Part shown: piece by piece, positions 54,794 to 63,993 of the stretch
Position numbering within the stretch: position 1 is the stretch's first letter
Layout of the letters: each line of letters opens with the position of its first letter
Origin: Lacrimispora sp. BS-2
GTDB lineage: Bacteria; Bacillota; Clostridia; Lachnospirales; Lachnospiraceae
Reading direction: 5' to 3'
DNA: 64,000 bases
Assembly: GCF_040207125.1 (NCBI RefSeq)
Contig: NZ_CP157940.1
Location: 1,860,001-1,924,000 of the forward strand
Notes under the pieces: model-generated
Databases searched by the model: none
What the model saw: the letters and a program-made list of their open reading frames with translations, nothing else
What the model was told of the DNA's origin: nothing
Program-made: the position numbers and the translations under genes

Positions 54794-54967
54794 TTACAAT
54801 CCACCTTCTTTTTCTGCCTCGGCGGTTCCCACAGCCTCCAATCTGAACACAAACTCGTATATGTATAAGCCGGCATCGTTGCAAAGAAGGTCATGGCAAG
54901 CGGCGCCCTTACTGCTATAGCGGCCTCTGACGGGCCGACCACATCCGGATAACTGCCGCTTATCCAT
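54794..54967 (-). CDS. Short ORF with ribosome binding site, unknown
   Basis: A 57-residue frame starts at an ATG 5 bases after GAGAGGTG. It contains a few Cys and Gly-rich turns. An overlapping frame on the same strand is also open, so the coding frame is uncertain. Confidence 0.35.
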   Translation of the reverse strand: MDKRQLSGCGRPVRGRYSSKGAACHDLLCNDAGLYIYEFVFRLEAVGTAEAEKEGGL

Positions 54968-55171
54968 AAAAACACCTCTCAAGGATACTATCACTTTTAA
55001 AAATTGTGTCCTTTCTGTAATTGAATAAGGTGTGCTACTGCACATAATTTCATAGCCTATCGCAGCCAATGAATAGCTTATATAACCCTGGAAAGAAATC
55101 TGAGATTAACAGTTCTAAATTTAATGCAATATAATGTAGTGCAAATAGAATTAAAATTGAGGAGAATGTTA

Positions 55172-55717
55172 ATGTATAATAATCTGTATTGTCAACCGGG
55201 GTTTCAAAATACAACAGAGCAAATTCCAATTTCATTATCTAAATCTCTTCAGGGAAAATATTTCGTAGGGTTGAGCCGCGAAGAATTTGGCGCCGGCAAA
55301 TATGCATGGGCTGGCCTTTTTAATCCCAGATGTTCCGGCGTATTGCTTTTCGTAAATGTTTTTACGGTAGGTAACGTTACTGAAATCCCTTTTTCCTTTC
55401 AGGTTTGGCTGAATGCAACAACTTCAGGTACAGCGAAGCCAACTGATATGCAAAGCTCCGCAAACACTGCAATACAACCTGTTCCAAAACCGAATGTTCA
55501 GTTTTTATATGCAGAAAATGTCGACACAGAGCCTACGGGAGGAACGTTAATATTCGGGCGGCGTTGTCCAGCTGAAACGACAATCGTATCTGAAGAGGAC
55601 GGAAAATTCATTTGTCCCCCAGGAGGGAATTTCTTGATAAATTGTCTTCCTCCGGAAACAAGTGATGAAAAAATATTGAGCCGCATTGCATTTGGCTGGT
55701 GGGAAGAGCCTTATTAA
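55172..55717 (+). CDS. DUF6143-like protein
   Basis: The 181-residue protein has the pattern IPISLSKSLQGKYFVG ... KYAWAGLFNP ... GVLLFVNVFTVGN, which I associate with the uncharacterised DUF6143 family of Clostridia; this assignment is from memory. It lacks a signal peptide. The ATG at 55172 follows GGAG by 7 bases. Function unknown; beta-rich, possibly spore- or surface-related. Confidence 0.6.
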   Translation: MYNNLYCQPGFQNTTEQIPISLSKSLQGKYFVGLSREEFGAGKYAWAGLFNPRCSGVLLFVNVFTVGNVTEIPFSFQVWLNATTSGTAKPTDMQSSANTAIQPVPKPNVQFLYAENVDTEPTGGTLIFGRRCPAETTIVSEEDGKFICPPGGNFLINCLPPETSDEKILSRIAFGWWEEPY

Positions 55718-55776
55718 TAGCATCTGCTGAATAAGGTCGCCACAAAATGGAAAACTTCAAAATCACTGATAGCTTA

Positions 55777-55828
55777 CCCCTGCAAGCATTTGTGGCTTTT
55801 AACACGATCATGCCACAGTTTGCAGGGG
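55777..55828. repeat. Long imperfect inverted repeat
   Basis: CCCCTGCAA...TGTGGC (55777-55796) pairs with GCCACA...TTGCAGGGG (55812-55828) around a 15-base loop. No T tract follows, so it is not a typical terminator. It lies between the DUF6143-like gene and an IS3 remnant. Confidence 0.6.
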
Positions 55829-55935
55829 CGCCATCGTATTGTCCACCATTTTACGACAGCCCATCCCAAATGCAGCGTCTAGGTCGGTTACATAATGTAC
55901 ACAGCAAAAACACCTTGCATAGTTGGTGAATAAAT

Positions 55936-55960
55936 TGGACTTGTCAACATTTTTTAGACA
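55936..55960. repeat. Terminal inverted repeat of the IS3-type remnant
   Basis: TGGACTTGTCAACATTTTTT followed by AGACA matches the usual end of IS3-family elements, with TGG at the tip, 17 bases beyond the transposase stop. The opposite end is missing. Confidence 0.5.
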
Positions 55961-55976
55961 CAAAGTTAAGTTGATT

Positions 55977-56411
55977 TTATGCATTTCTTCGCTCAAATTG
56001 TACAGGAGAAATATAGCCCAGTGCAGAATGCATGCGCTTAGTATTATAGTATAATTCAATATATTTAAAAATTTCCATTTGGGCTTGTTCGAGTGTTTCA
56101 AATTTAGCATCTCGAATGAGCTCTCTTTTTAATGTACGATAGAAAGATTCCATCATTGCATTGTCATAAGGATTTCCTTTTCGACTATTACTATGAATCA
56201 CCTTATGCTGTTTCAACAGCGTTCTAGAATTACCACTTGTATATTGTGAGCCCTGATCAGTATGAACAATTAATCCGTTTTCTGGAAGCTCCCGGCCATA
56301 TCCTTGCACAAAATCAGCCTTGGGATTAAACGGATTTAGGAATGCAGGGCAAGCAATCAGAAAGTGTCTGATTGGTGTACTGCTCATGATGTCAGTATAA
56401 AATCCTATCAA
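55977..56411 (-). pseudogene. IS3-family transposase OrfB fragment
   Basis: From about residue 45 the frame matches the C-terminal integrase core: LIVHTDQGSQYTS (DDE Asp), NPYDNAMMESFYRTLKRELI (with the catalytic Glu) and YYNTKRMHSALGYISPVQF. The first 45 codons do not belong to the transposase and the N-terminal half is missing, so this is a decayed copy. Confidence 0.85.
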
Positions 56412-56760
56412 TATTAAGTATTAAGCACTTATTTTATCAATCATTCAATTCCCATTGTAGCTTATCCCGTCTTGGGGTAGATGGAGCTGTTAAGCTGATC
56501 CACAATTTTGTTGATGCAAATATAGAATGGAATAAGGCGAGCCGCTTGTAAATTAATATTTTTCAAGTTGTATTATTTTATCAAATTGAAGAAGCTATGT
56601 GCTGATTTAAAGGTCAGTACATAGCTTCCTAGTTAAAAGGATCATTCCTAAAACATTTAAGTTTAGTAGGTCTGTAAATAAAGATATATCATTTGTTGTA
56701 AATCCTAACATTGTCGCACTAATATACCTTAGAATTTCATTACTATTACGAAAAGTAAAT
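56412..56760. other. Intergenic with a hairpin and a short coding-like tail
   Basis: A GAAGCTATGT...ACATAGCTTC hairpin (56591-56627) may end the minus-strand gene that follows. A plus-strand tail near 56475-56550 (GAVKLIHNFVDANIEWN) looks like a gene remnant. Nothing else is recognisable. Confidence 0.35.
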
Positions 56761-57354
56761 TTACCTATTTATTAATGTATCTATTACATTGTCTTTTTTA
56801 GAGAGATACCAAGAAAGACAATACTCTAAATCCATTTTATATTGGTTAGCTATCTTGTCAAATCCCCACCTTTTTTGCTGGTCGGATTCCTTTTCCATAT
56901 GGGTTTTAAAATTTTGCTTTTCAAGGACATCCTCAGTTTCAAGTAACCGATGGGCCATTCTCCGGACGGAAGACGGATCCTCTCCTGGGACATTTTGTTC
57001 CCTTAAATGTACACTCAGCGCTATCATTTCAACCGGAGAGGCATTTTCTGGATTTACATTATTCACATAAATTTTACTAGTAAAATTATTCCCTTGCTTA
57101 TCCCTTCCTATAGCCAGAATGACAGGATTCTCTTTTGTAGAAGTATCATCATACTTCATATGCAGAGGCTGATTTGTTAGACAATGAACCACGCTATACA
57201 AATAATCAGGTCTTAGATTATCTACGTTTTCCTCTGCACTTATCTTTTCTATTTCTGAAGAAGTATTTAATTGAAAGATATTATCTTCAACTTTTCTGGC
57301 AGTTGGATAACTTAGGGGTTTTGTTACATAGTTATTTCCTATGGTTAAGCTCAT
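56761..57354 (-). CDS. Uncharacterised protein, 197 aa
   Basis: GGAGG lies 7 bases before the ATG. The protein is polar, with no signal peptide or membrane helix. The middle has a strand-rich part (VILAIGRDKQGNNFTSKIYVNNV) and the C-terminus is helical with a WGFDKIANQYKMDLEYCL segment. It is followed by no partner; the secreted-protein gene next to it is just upstream on the same strand. I recognise no family. Confidence 0.7.
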   Translation of the reverse strand: MSLTIGNNYVTKPLSYPTARKVEDNIFQLNTSSEIEKISAEENVDNLRPDYLYSVVHCLTNQPLHMKYDDTSTKENPVILAIGRDKQGNNFTSKIYVNNVNPENASPVEMIALSVHLREQNVPGEDPSSVRRMAHRLLETEDVLEKQNFKTHMEKESDQQKRWGFDKIANQYKMDLEYCLSWYLSKKDNVIDTLINR

Positions 57355-57382
57355 TTAAAAACCTCCAATATCAGTATATTAA

Positions 57383-57787
57383 TTAGTATGTAAATGTACC
57401 AGATCTCTCTATAGTATTATATGGAGAACCATAAGAAGTAGTTTTAATTCTAAATGTATGTTTTCCCGTCGTAACAGGCCCACAGTCATAATAGCGATCA
57501 AAACCAATCGGTGTACCAGCATAATTTGTAATTACATCGTGCCAAAATTCCTTTGTCTTAACATTATCATATGTCGCAACCGCGCTTCCATGACCCATTG
57601 TTCTTACTGCAAAATATACACGACCATTCATAGAATCTAGAGCAGGACTACCAAAGTTCTTATCCCAAACTCCTTTTTCTATAATATTCACACTTGAGAC
57701 CGGTTGTAGCGGCGCCGCAAAAGCAGTCATTGAAAATGCCATTAAAACAGAAATTGTGATTAATAATGTTGATATTACTCTTTTCAT
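57383..57787 (-). CDS. Small secreted protein
   Basis: The 134-residue protein has a standard signal peptide cleaved near AFA-AP (residue 24-25) and a mature part of about 110 residues with many Tyr, Gly and Thr, probably beta-rich (YFAVRTMGHGSAVATYDNV). GAGAGGAAAAG precedes the ATG. Bacteriocin-like secreted proteins of the lactococcin 972 type share this size and layout, but I see no immunity gene to support it. Confidence 0.7.
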   Translation of the reverse strand: MKRVISTLLITISVLMAFSMTAFAAPLQPVSSVNIIEKGVWDKNFGSPALDSMNGRVYFAVRTMGHGSAVATYDNVKTKEFWHDVITNYAGTPIGFDRYYDCGPVTTGKHTFRIKTTSYGSPYNTIERSGTFTY

Positions 57788-58017
57788 ATACTTTTCCTCT
57801 CTCTCATACAGTAGAATTAATATCCTTACTTACCCCCTAAACTCCCATAAATAATACCATATTTATCCAATCAATTCAAGTGTCGGTGTTAGTCGCCAAG
57901 TCGTATATAAAAAAATCATACAACCCTTATCATCCAGTTTACGCCCCTTTACAGTCAATCGGGACACAAAATTTATATAGAAAAGATGGGAAAATCCTTA
58001 AAAAATCCTGATTTCAT

Positions 58018-58299
58018 CTATTTAATAAGTCTTTGCTTCAACTTTATATGAGTATAATAATCATCACCACATTTATACACAGGGCTATCCGTTGCCCAAC
58101 TAGGAAACGTCAATAATTCATACTTAAATTTCACATCATCAACATTGTCATATAAAGCTTTCAGAAAATCTTTCGTGTGTGGTTCTAGTTTATTAAGCGA
58201 TACTACCAGATTATACTTTCCATTTGTCTCTCTTTCGTAGTCAGACTGTATTCTAACATATAATAAATTTATATATTCACCTGCCTTAAAATTGTGGTT
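58018..58299 (-). pseudogene. N-terminally truncated ORF
   Basis: An open frame of about 90 codons ending at TAG (58018) encodes protein-like sequence (YNLVVSLNKLEPHTKDFLKA and FPSWATDSPVYKCGDDYYTH) but has no start codon or ribosome binding site. It is probably the C-terminal part of a lost gene. Confidence 0.5.
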
Positions 58300-58341
58300 T
58301 CATTAAAAAAAGCAACCAAATGGGACTACTTTTATTGGCTT

Positions 58342-58623
58342 TTATCTAAATATATAACGGCTTATACACTTACCTATAGCGTCTCTGCCACCTGTAACTA
58401 TATTAAAATTAGTTGAAAATGGTTCTTCTTTTATGGCCCACCGAGTCTTTCCGACACTTAAATCATTCGGTTTCTGCTTGCTTTTATTTTGACTAATTAC
58501 ATTTAGTAGTTCATCACAAAGATTATATGCGCCTAATTTATATGCGGATGATACAGGATCAGTTGTTTTTATACCTAATACCAGTTCTTTTTTCTTTTTC
58601 TCTAATAATCTCTTAATATCCAT
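58342..58623 (-). CDS. Uncharacterised small protein
   Basis: The 93-residue protein starts at the ATG 8 bases after AAGGAG (58621-58623); a longer frame upstream lacks a site. It is basic at the N-terminus (DIKRLLEKKKKELV). No family recognised. A GC-poor hairpin followed by T residues lies just downstream (about 58290-58330). Confidence 0.5.
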   Translation of the reverse strand: MDIKRLLEKKKKELVLGIKTTDPVSSAYKLGAYNLCDELLNVISQNKSKQKPNDLSVGKTRWAIKEEPFSTNFNIVTGGRDAIGKCISRYIFR

Positions 58624-58762
58624 AAAATTATCTCCTTCACTTCTAAGCATATCATACGACAGAAGGGTTAATTTATCAATGACACCCATAAAATCTTGTT
58701 TTCAAAAAGCAGCCAAAAAGGCTGCTTTAATTGTTTTTATATAAAGAATGTTATTAGATTAT

Positions 58763-59632
58763 TCACTGATCTACCATGCTCCAATCGCAAAGGGATTCAT
58801 TTTGTGTAATCCTGCGAAGCTCATCTCTCACTTCCATCAACGCAAATCCCAATAGGTTTTGGCCACGCCATTTCAACGGGTTCTGTGCATCAGAGGAGTC
58901 AGCAGAGAGTCGAATTCCCCAAATCGCATCATAAGGGCTTGCTTCCACCAAAACACGGTCGCCAGTCGATAGTAAAAAGTCCCTTAAATCTCGGTTCTGG
59001 CTGAATTTGCACCAGTTTCCATTAAGTACAATGGAATATTTGGCCTTATCCCATAGCGCTTGATCAAAACCTCGGACTTTTCTTCCAAGTGCCTTAATCT
59101 GACTAGGATTTTGAAGTTCAACAATCTGTTGCCCTATTTCCTTGTCTCCAAACAGTTTTGCTTTCTGTTCCATCATAAATTGCTCCATGCAACAGTAGTT
59201 CTGAGCTATAGAGCAGAATTCCTCTATCCACCATTGACTGAAACAGCTTTTGGTGATACTTCCATCTTTTGACGGTTGATGTCCCCAAAACAGGCATAAG
59301 TCATGCTGCTTACCAATGGCAACCTCCTGTTGGAGTTGGATTAGAGTGTATTTAGGCACTCCAAGTTGCTGCCATAAGGGAATACTAAATTCTTCATGTG
59401 TTAGCACTTGTTCGGTATCATTATCTTCCCACCAGCCTTTCCATGTAACTGGCTCTGGAAATAAGGTCTGGCACTCCGTTCGTTCTTCTTGGGAAAGAGT
59501 ATCCCACCAGTTGGAAAATCGAATCATGTAATCCTCTCCATAACCCATGCGCCAGCCAATTGAGTATCGTTCAATCTTTGGGTAAGCTAACCAAGGAGGA
59601 GGCATTATTTTCTTACCTTTTTTAATATGCAT
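58763..59632 (-). CDS. NADAR-domain protein (YbiA-like)
   Basis: The 289-residue protein has a N-terminal unique part (about 1-115, Trp-rich) and a NADAR domain (about 115-280) with the marks CCMEQFMMEQKAKLFGD, QIKALGRKVRGFD, LRDFLLSTGDRVLVEASPYD and WGIRLSADS. NADAR proteins are N-glycosidases; some act on riboflavin intermediates (YbiA) and others remove ADP-ribose from guanine in DarT-like systems. No partner ADP-ribosyltransferase is seen here. The ATG at 59632 has AAGG upstream; a second ATG 27 bases later is also possible. Confidence 0.85.
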   Translation of the reverse strand: MHIKKGKKIMPPPWLAYPKIERYSIGWRMGYGEDYMIRFSNWWDTLSQEERTECQTLFPEPVTWKGWWEDNDTEQVLTHEEFSIPLWQQLGVPKYTLIQLQQEVAIGKQHDLCLFWGHQPSKDGSITKSCFSQWWIEEFCSIAQNYCCMEQFMMEQKAKLFGDKEIGQQIVELQNPSQIKALGRKVRGFDQALWDKAKYSIVLNGNWCKFSQNRDLRDFLLSTGDRVLVEASPYDAIWGIRLSADSSDAQNPLKWRGQNLLGFALMEVRDELRRITQNESLCDWSMVDQ

Positions 59633-59820
59633 TTTCTATCGTCCCTTCTAAATTAGAAGCTAGCAAAAAAACCTCACCTTAACGCCAGCTTCCAATTGTC
59701 ATATTATTTTTTTATTTTATCACAAATCCAAGAGCATGGAAATACCTTCCTTTTTCACACTTCCTTCTTAAAATATCTCTTTCAAACCGTGTTTTTATAA
59801 AGTACTGCTTTGCTTGTAAT
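59633..59820. other. Intergenic upstream of the NADAR gene
   Basis: Contains a TGATAAAAT extended -10-like element near 59715 on the minus strand that could start the NADAR transcript. No ORF is supported. Confidence 0.35.
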
Positions 59821-59851
59821 AAAAAAGCAACTACCATTTTAGATAGTTGCT
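59821..59851 (-). terminator. Terminator after the small membrane protein gene
   Basis: AGCAACTA and TAGTTGCT form an 8-bp stem, followed on the minus strand by TTTTTT. Confidence 0.8.
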
Positions 59852-59974
59852 GTCATATAATCACCTTATTACTCTTAGCTTCAATATTCTCTGAATTCTT
59901 AAATTTGTACCAGGCATTGATGTGTATGAACTGGCTTCTGCTAAACAGATTGGTCCGCACCTATGGATATTAAC

Positions 59975-60301
59975 CTATTTCATCTGTTTCCAATATTTTG
60001 ATAGAAAACCAAATGTAATAATGGGATTTAAGAAACCGGTTAATGAGGTTATAATACCCACATCATGTATTGCCACATTTAGAACCATTGTAATTATTGT
60101 AATAACTATAATGGCATAAAAAGCAATCTTTCTTTTCTTAATTAACAACAGTATATAAGCTGCGCAGCTAGCAACACCTATAACAGCCAAATCAAAAAAT
60201 CCTAATGTACAATTGACAATTAGAACAAGAGCGCTTAAAACGATGCAAATGATACTCCAGATTTTAATACCTTTACCAAATACTAATGTTTCTTCATTCA
60301 T
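59975..60301 (-). CDS. Small membrane protein, four helices
   Basis: The 108-residue protein has four closely spaced transmembrane segments. GAGGTAATAAG precedes the ATG. It is followed about 125 bases later by a terminator and appears monocistronic. Function unknown. Confidence 0.7.
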   Translation of the reverse strand: MNEETLVFGKGIKIWSIICIVLSALVLIVNCTLGFFDLAVIGVASCAAYILLLIKKRKIAFYAIIVITIITMVLNVAIHDVGIITSLTGFLNPIITFGFLSKYWKQMK

Positions 60302-60498
60302 CTTATTACCTCACACTTCTTTTTATAATACTACATTTTTATAATCGACCTTATTGATAAATTCTTAAGTTTTTAAAAAAGAAAAGAAGTCGAGTGTTTA
60401 GCCCGTTTCTGAATTGACGATAAGCGGCAATAGACAATGCTCTTACTCTTATATATTTTTGAATCCTTGCTCTTCCAATCTGATATTTATCTGACAAG
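60302..60498. other. Intergenic before the IS66 element
   Basis: No supported ORF. GTAAGTAAACG starting at 60498 resembles the left terminal repeat of IS66 elements, placing the element boundary near there. Confidence 0.4.
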
Positions 60499-60626
60499 TA
60501 GTAAGTAAACGTTAAATAGCGAGAACCTATACTCTTCCTGATCATTTTGAGATAATGGATTCAACTACTATTACTTGGTATAAAAAGTTGAGTACTAAAC
60601 TTTTGGTACCGGTCAGGAGGAACCTA

Positions 60627-60983
60627 ATGAACTCTACAACTAGTATGATTGCTGAAGAATACCGTATTCAGCAATGGGCTACCGATATCCAGGCTTGCCA
60701 GATGCGCCCGAAAGACATATCTGTAGCTGCCTGGTGCCATGAGCATGGTATCACAAAAGCGAATTACTATTATCGCCTGCGTCGTGTCCGTGAGGCTTGC
60801 CTTGATGGCGTGGAGCAGACCAATCCGGCTCCGGTCTTTGCCCAACTTCCCACCGGATCAGCTGTTGGAAATTTAATGGAGCCGGATGCAATCATTCGCT
60901 TTGGCGACTGTTCCATCGAAATAAGGAATTCAATCTCGGCTGATCTGTTGGAAAAGCTGCTCCAACTCATTCATCATGCTTAA
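60627..60983 (+). CDS. tnpA: IS66 transposition protein TnpA
   Basis: The 118-residue protein is the small IS66 OrfA, with a helix-turn-helix-like part (ISVAAWCHEHGITKANYYYR). AGGAGG precedes the ATG at 60627. It overlaps tnpB by 8 bases. Confidence 0.85.
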   Translation: MNSTTSMIAEEYRIQQWATDIQACQMRPKDISVAAWCHEHGITKANYYYRLRRVREACLDGVEQTNPAPVFAQLPTGSAVGNLMEPDAIIRFGDCSIEIRNSISADLLEKLLQLIHHA

Positions 60984-61335
60984 TGATGCTGGCAGTGGTT
61001 ACAAGGTGTTCCTCGCATGCGGTTATACAGATCTGCGTAGGGGAATTGATGGCCTTTCCACTCTCGTCAAGAACCAGTTCCTCCTTGATCCATTCCAGAC
61101 AGGGATCCTGTTTCTTTTTTGCGGGCGTAGGACTGACCGGATCAAAGGACTCTTATGGGAACAGGATGGATTTTTACTTCTGTATAAAAGACTAGAGGCC
61201 GGCCGTTTTCAGTGGCCCCGCAATGAGCAGGAAGTCCTTGCCATCACTCCAGAACAGTATACCTGGCTGATGCAGGGACTGTCTATTGAGCAGACTCGGA
61301 GGATCAAAAAGATCCAGCCAAGGAGACCTCTATGA
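60976..61335 (+). CDS. tnpB: IS66 transposition protein TnpB
   Basis: The 119-residue protein shows the IS66 OrfB signature: ACGYTDLRRGIDGL, LFLFCGRRTDRIKGLLWEQDG and FLLLYKRLEAGRFQWP. Length and gene order are normal. Confidence 0.92.
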   Translation: MLNDAGSGYKVFLACGYTDLRRGIDGLSTLVKNQFLLDPFQTGILFLFCGRRTDRIKGLLWEQDGFLLLYKRLEAGRFQWPRNEQEVLAITPEQYTWLMQGLSIEQTRRIKKIQPRRPL

Positions 61336-61620
61336 GTTTGTGCAAAACAGAGAAATTATCTGAGGAGAAAAAGTGTACTTTTTTTCATAATGACGCTTAT
61401 CCACAAGAGAATGCCAAGATTTTTCTCCTGTCCTTGACACCCATCTTGCGGAGTTGTCTCCTTGTGGATATCTGTTTGGGATACCCTGCTTCTCCAGTCA
61501 TTTCTACTCTTTTTTCTACCTATCTTGTTTCGTCAAAATGCCGATGCCTCCTGATTTCTGGATTCGCTTTTTCCTGCTCTGTATAGTATAATAAGACTAT
61601 TATAATCAGGAGCGATGGAC

Positions 61621-62373
61621 ATGGCCAATACATTTACAGAAGAACAACTGAATGAGTGCAGCAAAGAGATGCTTGTGCAGCTCTTTTTATCCATGCAGGA
61701 GCAGATGGGCCAGATGAACCGGAACATGGAGCTTTTGATTGAACAACTTTCCATTGCAAACCAGAAGCGCTTTGGGCGTTCCAGTGAAAAGCTGGACATC
61801 GATGGCCAGTTGAGCATGAATGACTGCTTTAATGAGGCGGAGGTCATTGCTGCCTTGGGGACTGACCTGGAACCGGAAATGGAAGAGGTTTCTCCCTGCA
61901 CCTATAAACGCCGGAAACAGAAAGGAAAGCGTGAGGAAGACTTAAAGGGCATTGAGACCGTGGAGGTCCTGCACGAACTGGACAAAGACCAACTGGAGCA
62001 GATCTTCGGCAAAGATGGCTGGAAACGGCTGCCGGATGAAGTTTATAAGCGTCTGGATTTTCACCCGGCTACCTTCAAGGTACTGGAACACCATGTGGCA
62101 GTTTATGCTGGAAAGAACAACGAAACCATGGTAAAGGCAAAACGCTCCTATGATCTTCTGCGCAACAGCATTGTGACTCCATCTTTAGAAGCTGCCATCA
62201 TAAACTCGAAATATGTAAATGCCATTCCATTGTACCGGTTAGAGCAGGAGTTTGCCCGCAATGAGATCCATCTGTCCCGGCAGAACATGGCAAATTGGAC
62301 CATTCAGTGTGCAGAGCGCTACCTGTCTCTGCTTTGGGACCGTATGCATAAGGAAATGTGCAGCTGCCTGTGA
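61621..62373 (+). pseudogene. tnpC: IS66 transposase TnpC, C-terminally truncated
   Basis: The 250 residues here correspond to the N-terminal half of the roughly 510-residue TnpC: a coiled-coil/zinc-type region (LFLSMQEQMGQMNRNMELL, RFGRSSEKLD) and the start of the DDE domain (IVTPSLEAAIINSKYVNAIPL). It breaks after MHKEMCSCL, just before the catalytic HADET segment, where the IS21-type element begins. AGGAG lies 8 bases before the ATG at 61621. Confidence 0.88.
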
Positions 62374-62496
62374 ATGGCATAATAAAAATACCCACTTTTG
62401 GCGGAGAAAATTCCCCACTTTGTTATGCCTAACATAAAGATACAGTTATACTGAAAGCGTAACAAATGAATCTCCCCATAAGGAGGAAAATTTATT

Positions 62497-63993
62497 ATGC
62501 TGGAGGTAGACATGAAAACTACAATTATGACTCTGTATCAGAAAGGATATAACAAAACCCAGATTGGGAAGATGCTTGGCGTTGACAGAAAAACCGTACG
62601 CAAAGTGCTCAGGGAAGAAACGCAGGGAAAGGAGCTGCTACAGGAAACACAGGAGGGAACCTGGCCATCCATGCTGGATGAATACCGGGAATACATAGAA
62701 ATCCAGTTATCCAAGGAATTGTCCATTACCCGCATCCACCAGGATCTGCAAAAAGAGTTCGGAGTTGCCTGCGGTTATACCACCCTGCGTGATTATGTGA
62801 AAAAAATAAGGAAATCCCAGCCTCACGCCTACATGGTGCTGCATTCCCTGCCAGGCGAAGAGGCACAGGTGGATTTCGGCTATATCGGAACTTTGAAAGT
62901 AAATGGAACACCCCGTAAAGCATGGATATTTGTCATGTCTTTGAGCTACTCCCGATACATGTACGTCGCTGTTACTCTGGATCAGAGCGTGCAGACCTTC
63001 ATCCGGTGCCACACAGAAGCATTCCGGTACTTTGGCGGAGTTCCCCAGACCGTAAAGATTGACAACTTAAAGGCTGCTATCGTAGAAGCAGACTTTTATG
63101 AGCCGACTGTGCAGCGTACCTATGCCGCTTTTGCCGGTCACTATGGTTTCCTGCCCAATCCCTGCCGGGTATACACACCAACCGATAAAGGGAAAGTAGA
63201 ATCGAACGTGAAATACGTAAAAGAAAACTGCTTTAAGGGACGGGATTTTAAAGAGCTTGAGCACGCAAAGCTGTTTCTCCTGTCATGGCTGAAAGAAACG
63301 GCAAACCGCCGGATACACGGGACAACCGGCCGAAAACCGGAGACCGTATATCTTGAGACAGAAAAAGCATATTTAAAGCCGCTCCCTGCACAGGATTTTC
63401 TCTTTTCAAAATCCGGGACAGCAACCGTAAGGACAGACTGCCATATCGTTCATGGCGGCAATTATTATTCTGTGCCTTACACTTATATCGGAATGGATGT
63501 GGATGTCATCGAAGTGAATCATTTACTGAAGATCTACCATGCCGGAAAAGAGATCGCCCTCCACAGCCTGTGCGAAAATGCAAAGGGCGAACATGTGACG
63601 GATAAGAAGCATTACCCATCTACCAAAACAATAACACAGGAGGAGCTTTTGTCAAGCTACCGCGAAAAAATGGCGGAGGTGGGGTCAGGCGCACTGGCAT
63701 TTTTGGAAGCATTTAAGGATACAGATATGTACCAGTGCCATCATTACCGGAGCATTTCCGGTATCCTGGCACTCCGGAAAAAATATGGGGAGGATGCTAT
63801 AGACAAAGCCTGTAAAAGGGCATGCCATTATGGGAACATTACCTACCGGGCAGTAAAAAGGATCTGCGAAAGCGGTCTGTATAATCTTCCGCTGGAAGAT
63901 GCACAGGAATCGTCTATGGAGGGAAGAAGCAAAATCAGAAATCTGTCTGATTACCGGCAAATGACAGGACTGGGGGTGATCAGTCATGAATGA
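62497..63993 (+). CDS. istA: IS21-family transposase IstA
   Basis: The 498-residue DDE transposase has an N-terminal helix-turn-helix (YNKTQIGKMLGVDRKTVRKVL), the catalytic region EEAQVDFGYIG with the first Asp, TVKIDNLKAAI with the second, and TPTDKGKVESNVKYVKEN with the Glu, then a beta-barrel C-terminal domain. Two ATG codons 15 bases apart both fit the AGGAGG site. It overlaps istB by a few bases. Confidence 0.93.
   Translation: MLEVDMKTTIMTLYQKGYNKTQIGKMLGVDRKTVRKVLREETQGKELLQETQEGTWPSMLDEYREYIEIQLSKELSITRIHQDLQKEFGVACGYTTLRDYVKKIRKSQPHAYMVLHSLPGEEAQVDFGYIGTLKVNGTPRKAWIFVMSLSYSRYMYVAVTLDQSVQTFIRCHTEAFRYFGGVPQTVKIDNLKAAIVEADFYEPTVQRTYAAFAGHYGFLPNPCRVYTPTDKGKVESNVKYVKENCFKGRDFKELEHAKLFLLSWLKETANRRIHGTTGRKPETVYLETEKAYLKPLPAQDFLFSKSGTATVRTDCHIVHGGNYYSVPYTYIGMDVDVIEVNHLLKIYHAGKEIALHSLCENAKGEHVTDKKHYPSTKTITQEELLSSYREKMAEVGSGALAFLEAFKDTDMYQCHHYRSISGILALRKKYGEDAIDKACKRACHYGNITYRAVKRICESGLYNLPLEDAQESSMEGRSKIRNLSDYRQMTGLGVISHE

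Larger units (their letters stand above)
60499..62370 (+). mobile_element. IS66-family element, truncated by IS21 insertion
   Basis: Contains tnpA, tnpB and the first half of tnpC in the usual order. The right half, including the end of tnpC and the right terminal repeat, is absent from the window because an IS21-type element is inserted at about 62369-62373. A 280-base spacer lies between tnpB and tnpC. Confidence 0.85.

Noticed and set aside
57383..57787. Firm bacteriocin (lactococcin 972-type) call
   Set aside because: The secreted layout fits, but there is no immunity or ABC gene next to it and no diagnostic motif I can confirm.
61332..61586. Passenger gene between IS66 tnpB and tnpC
   Set aside because: The 84-codon frame has no ribosome binding site and no protein-like pattern; it starts inside the tnpB end.
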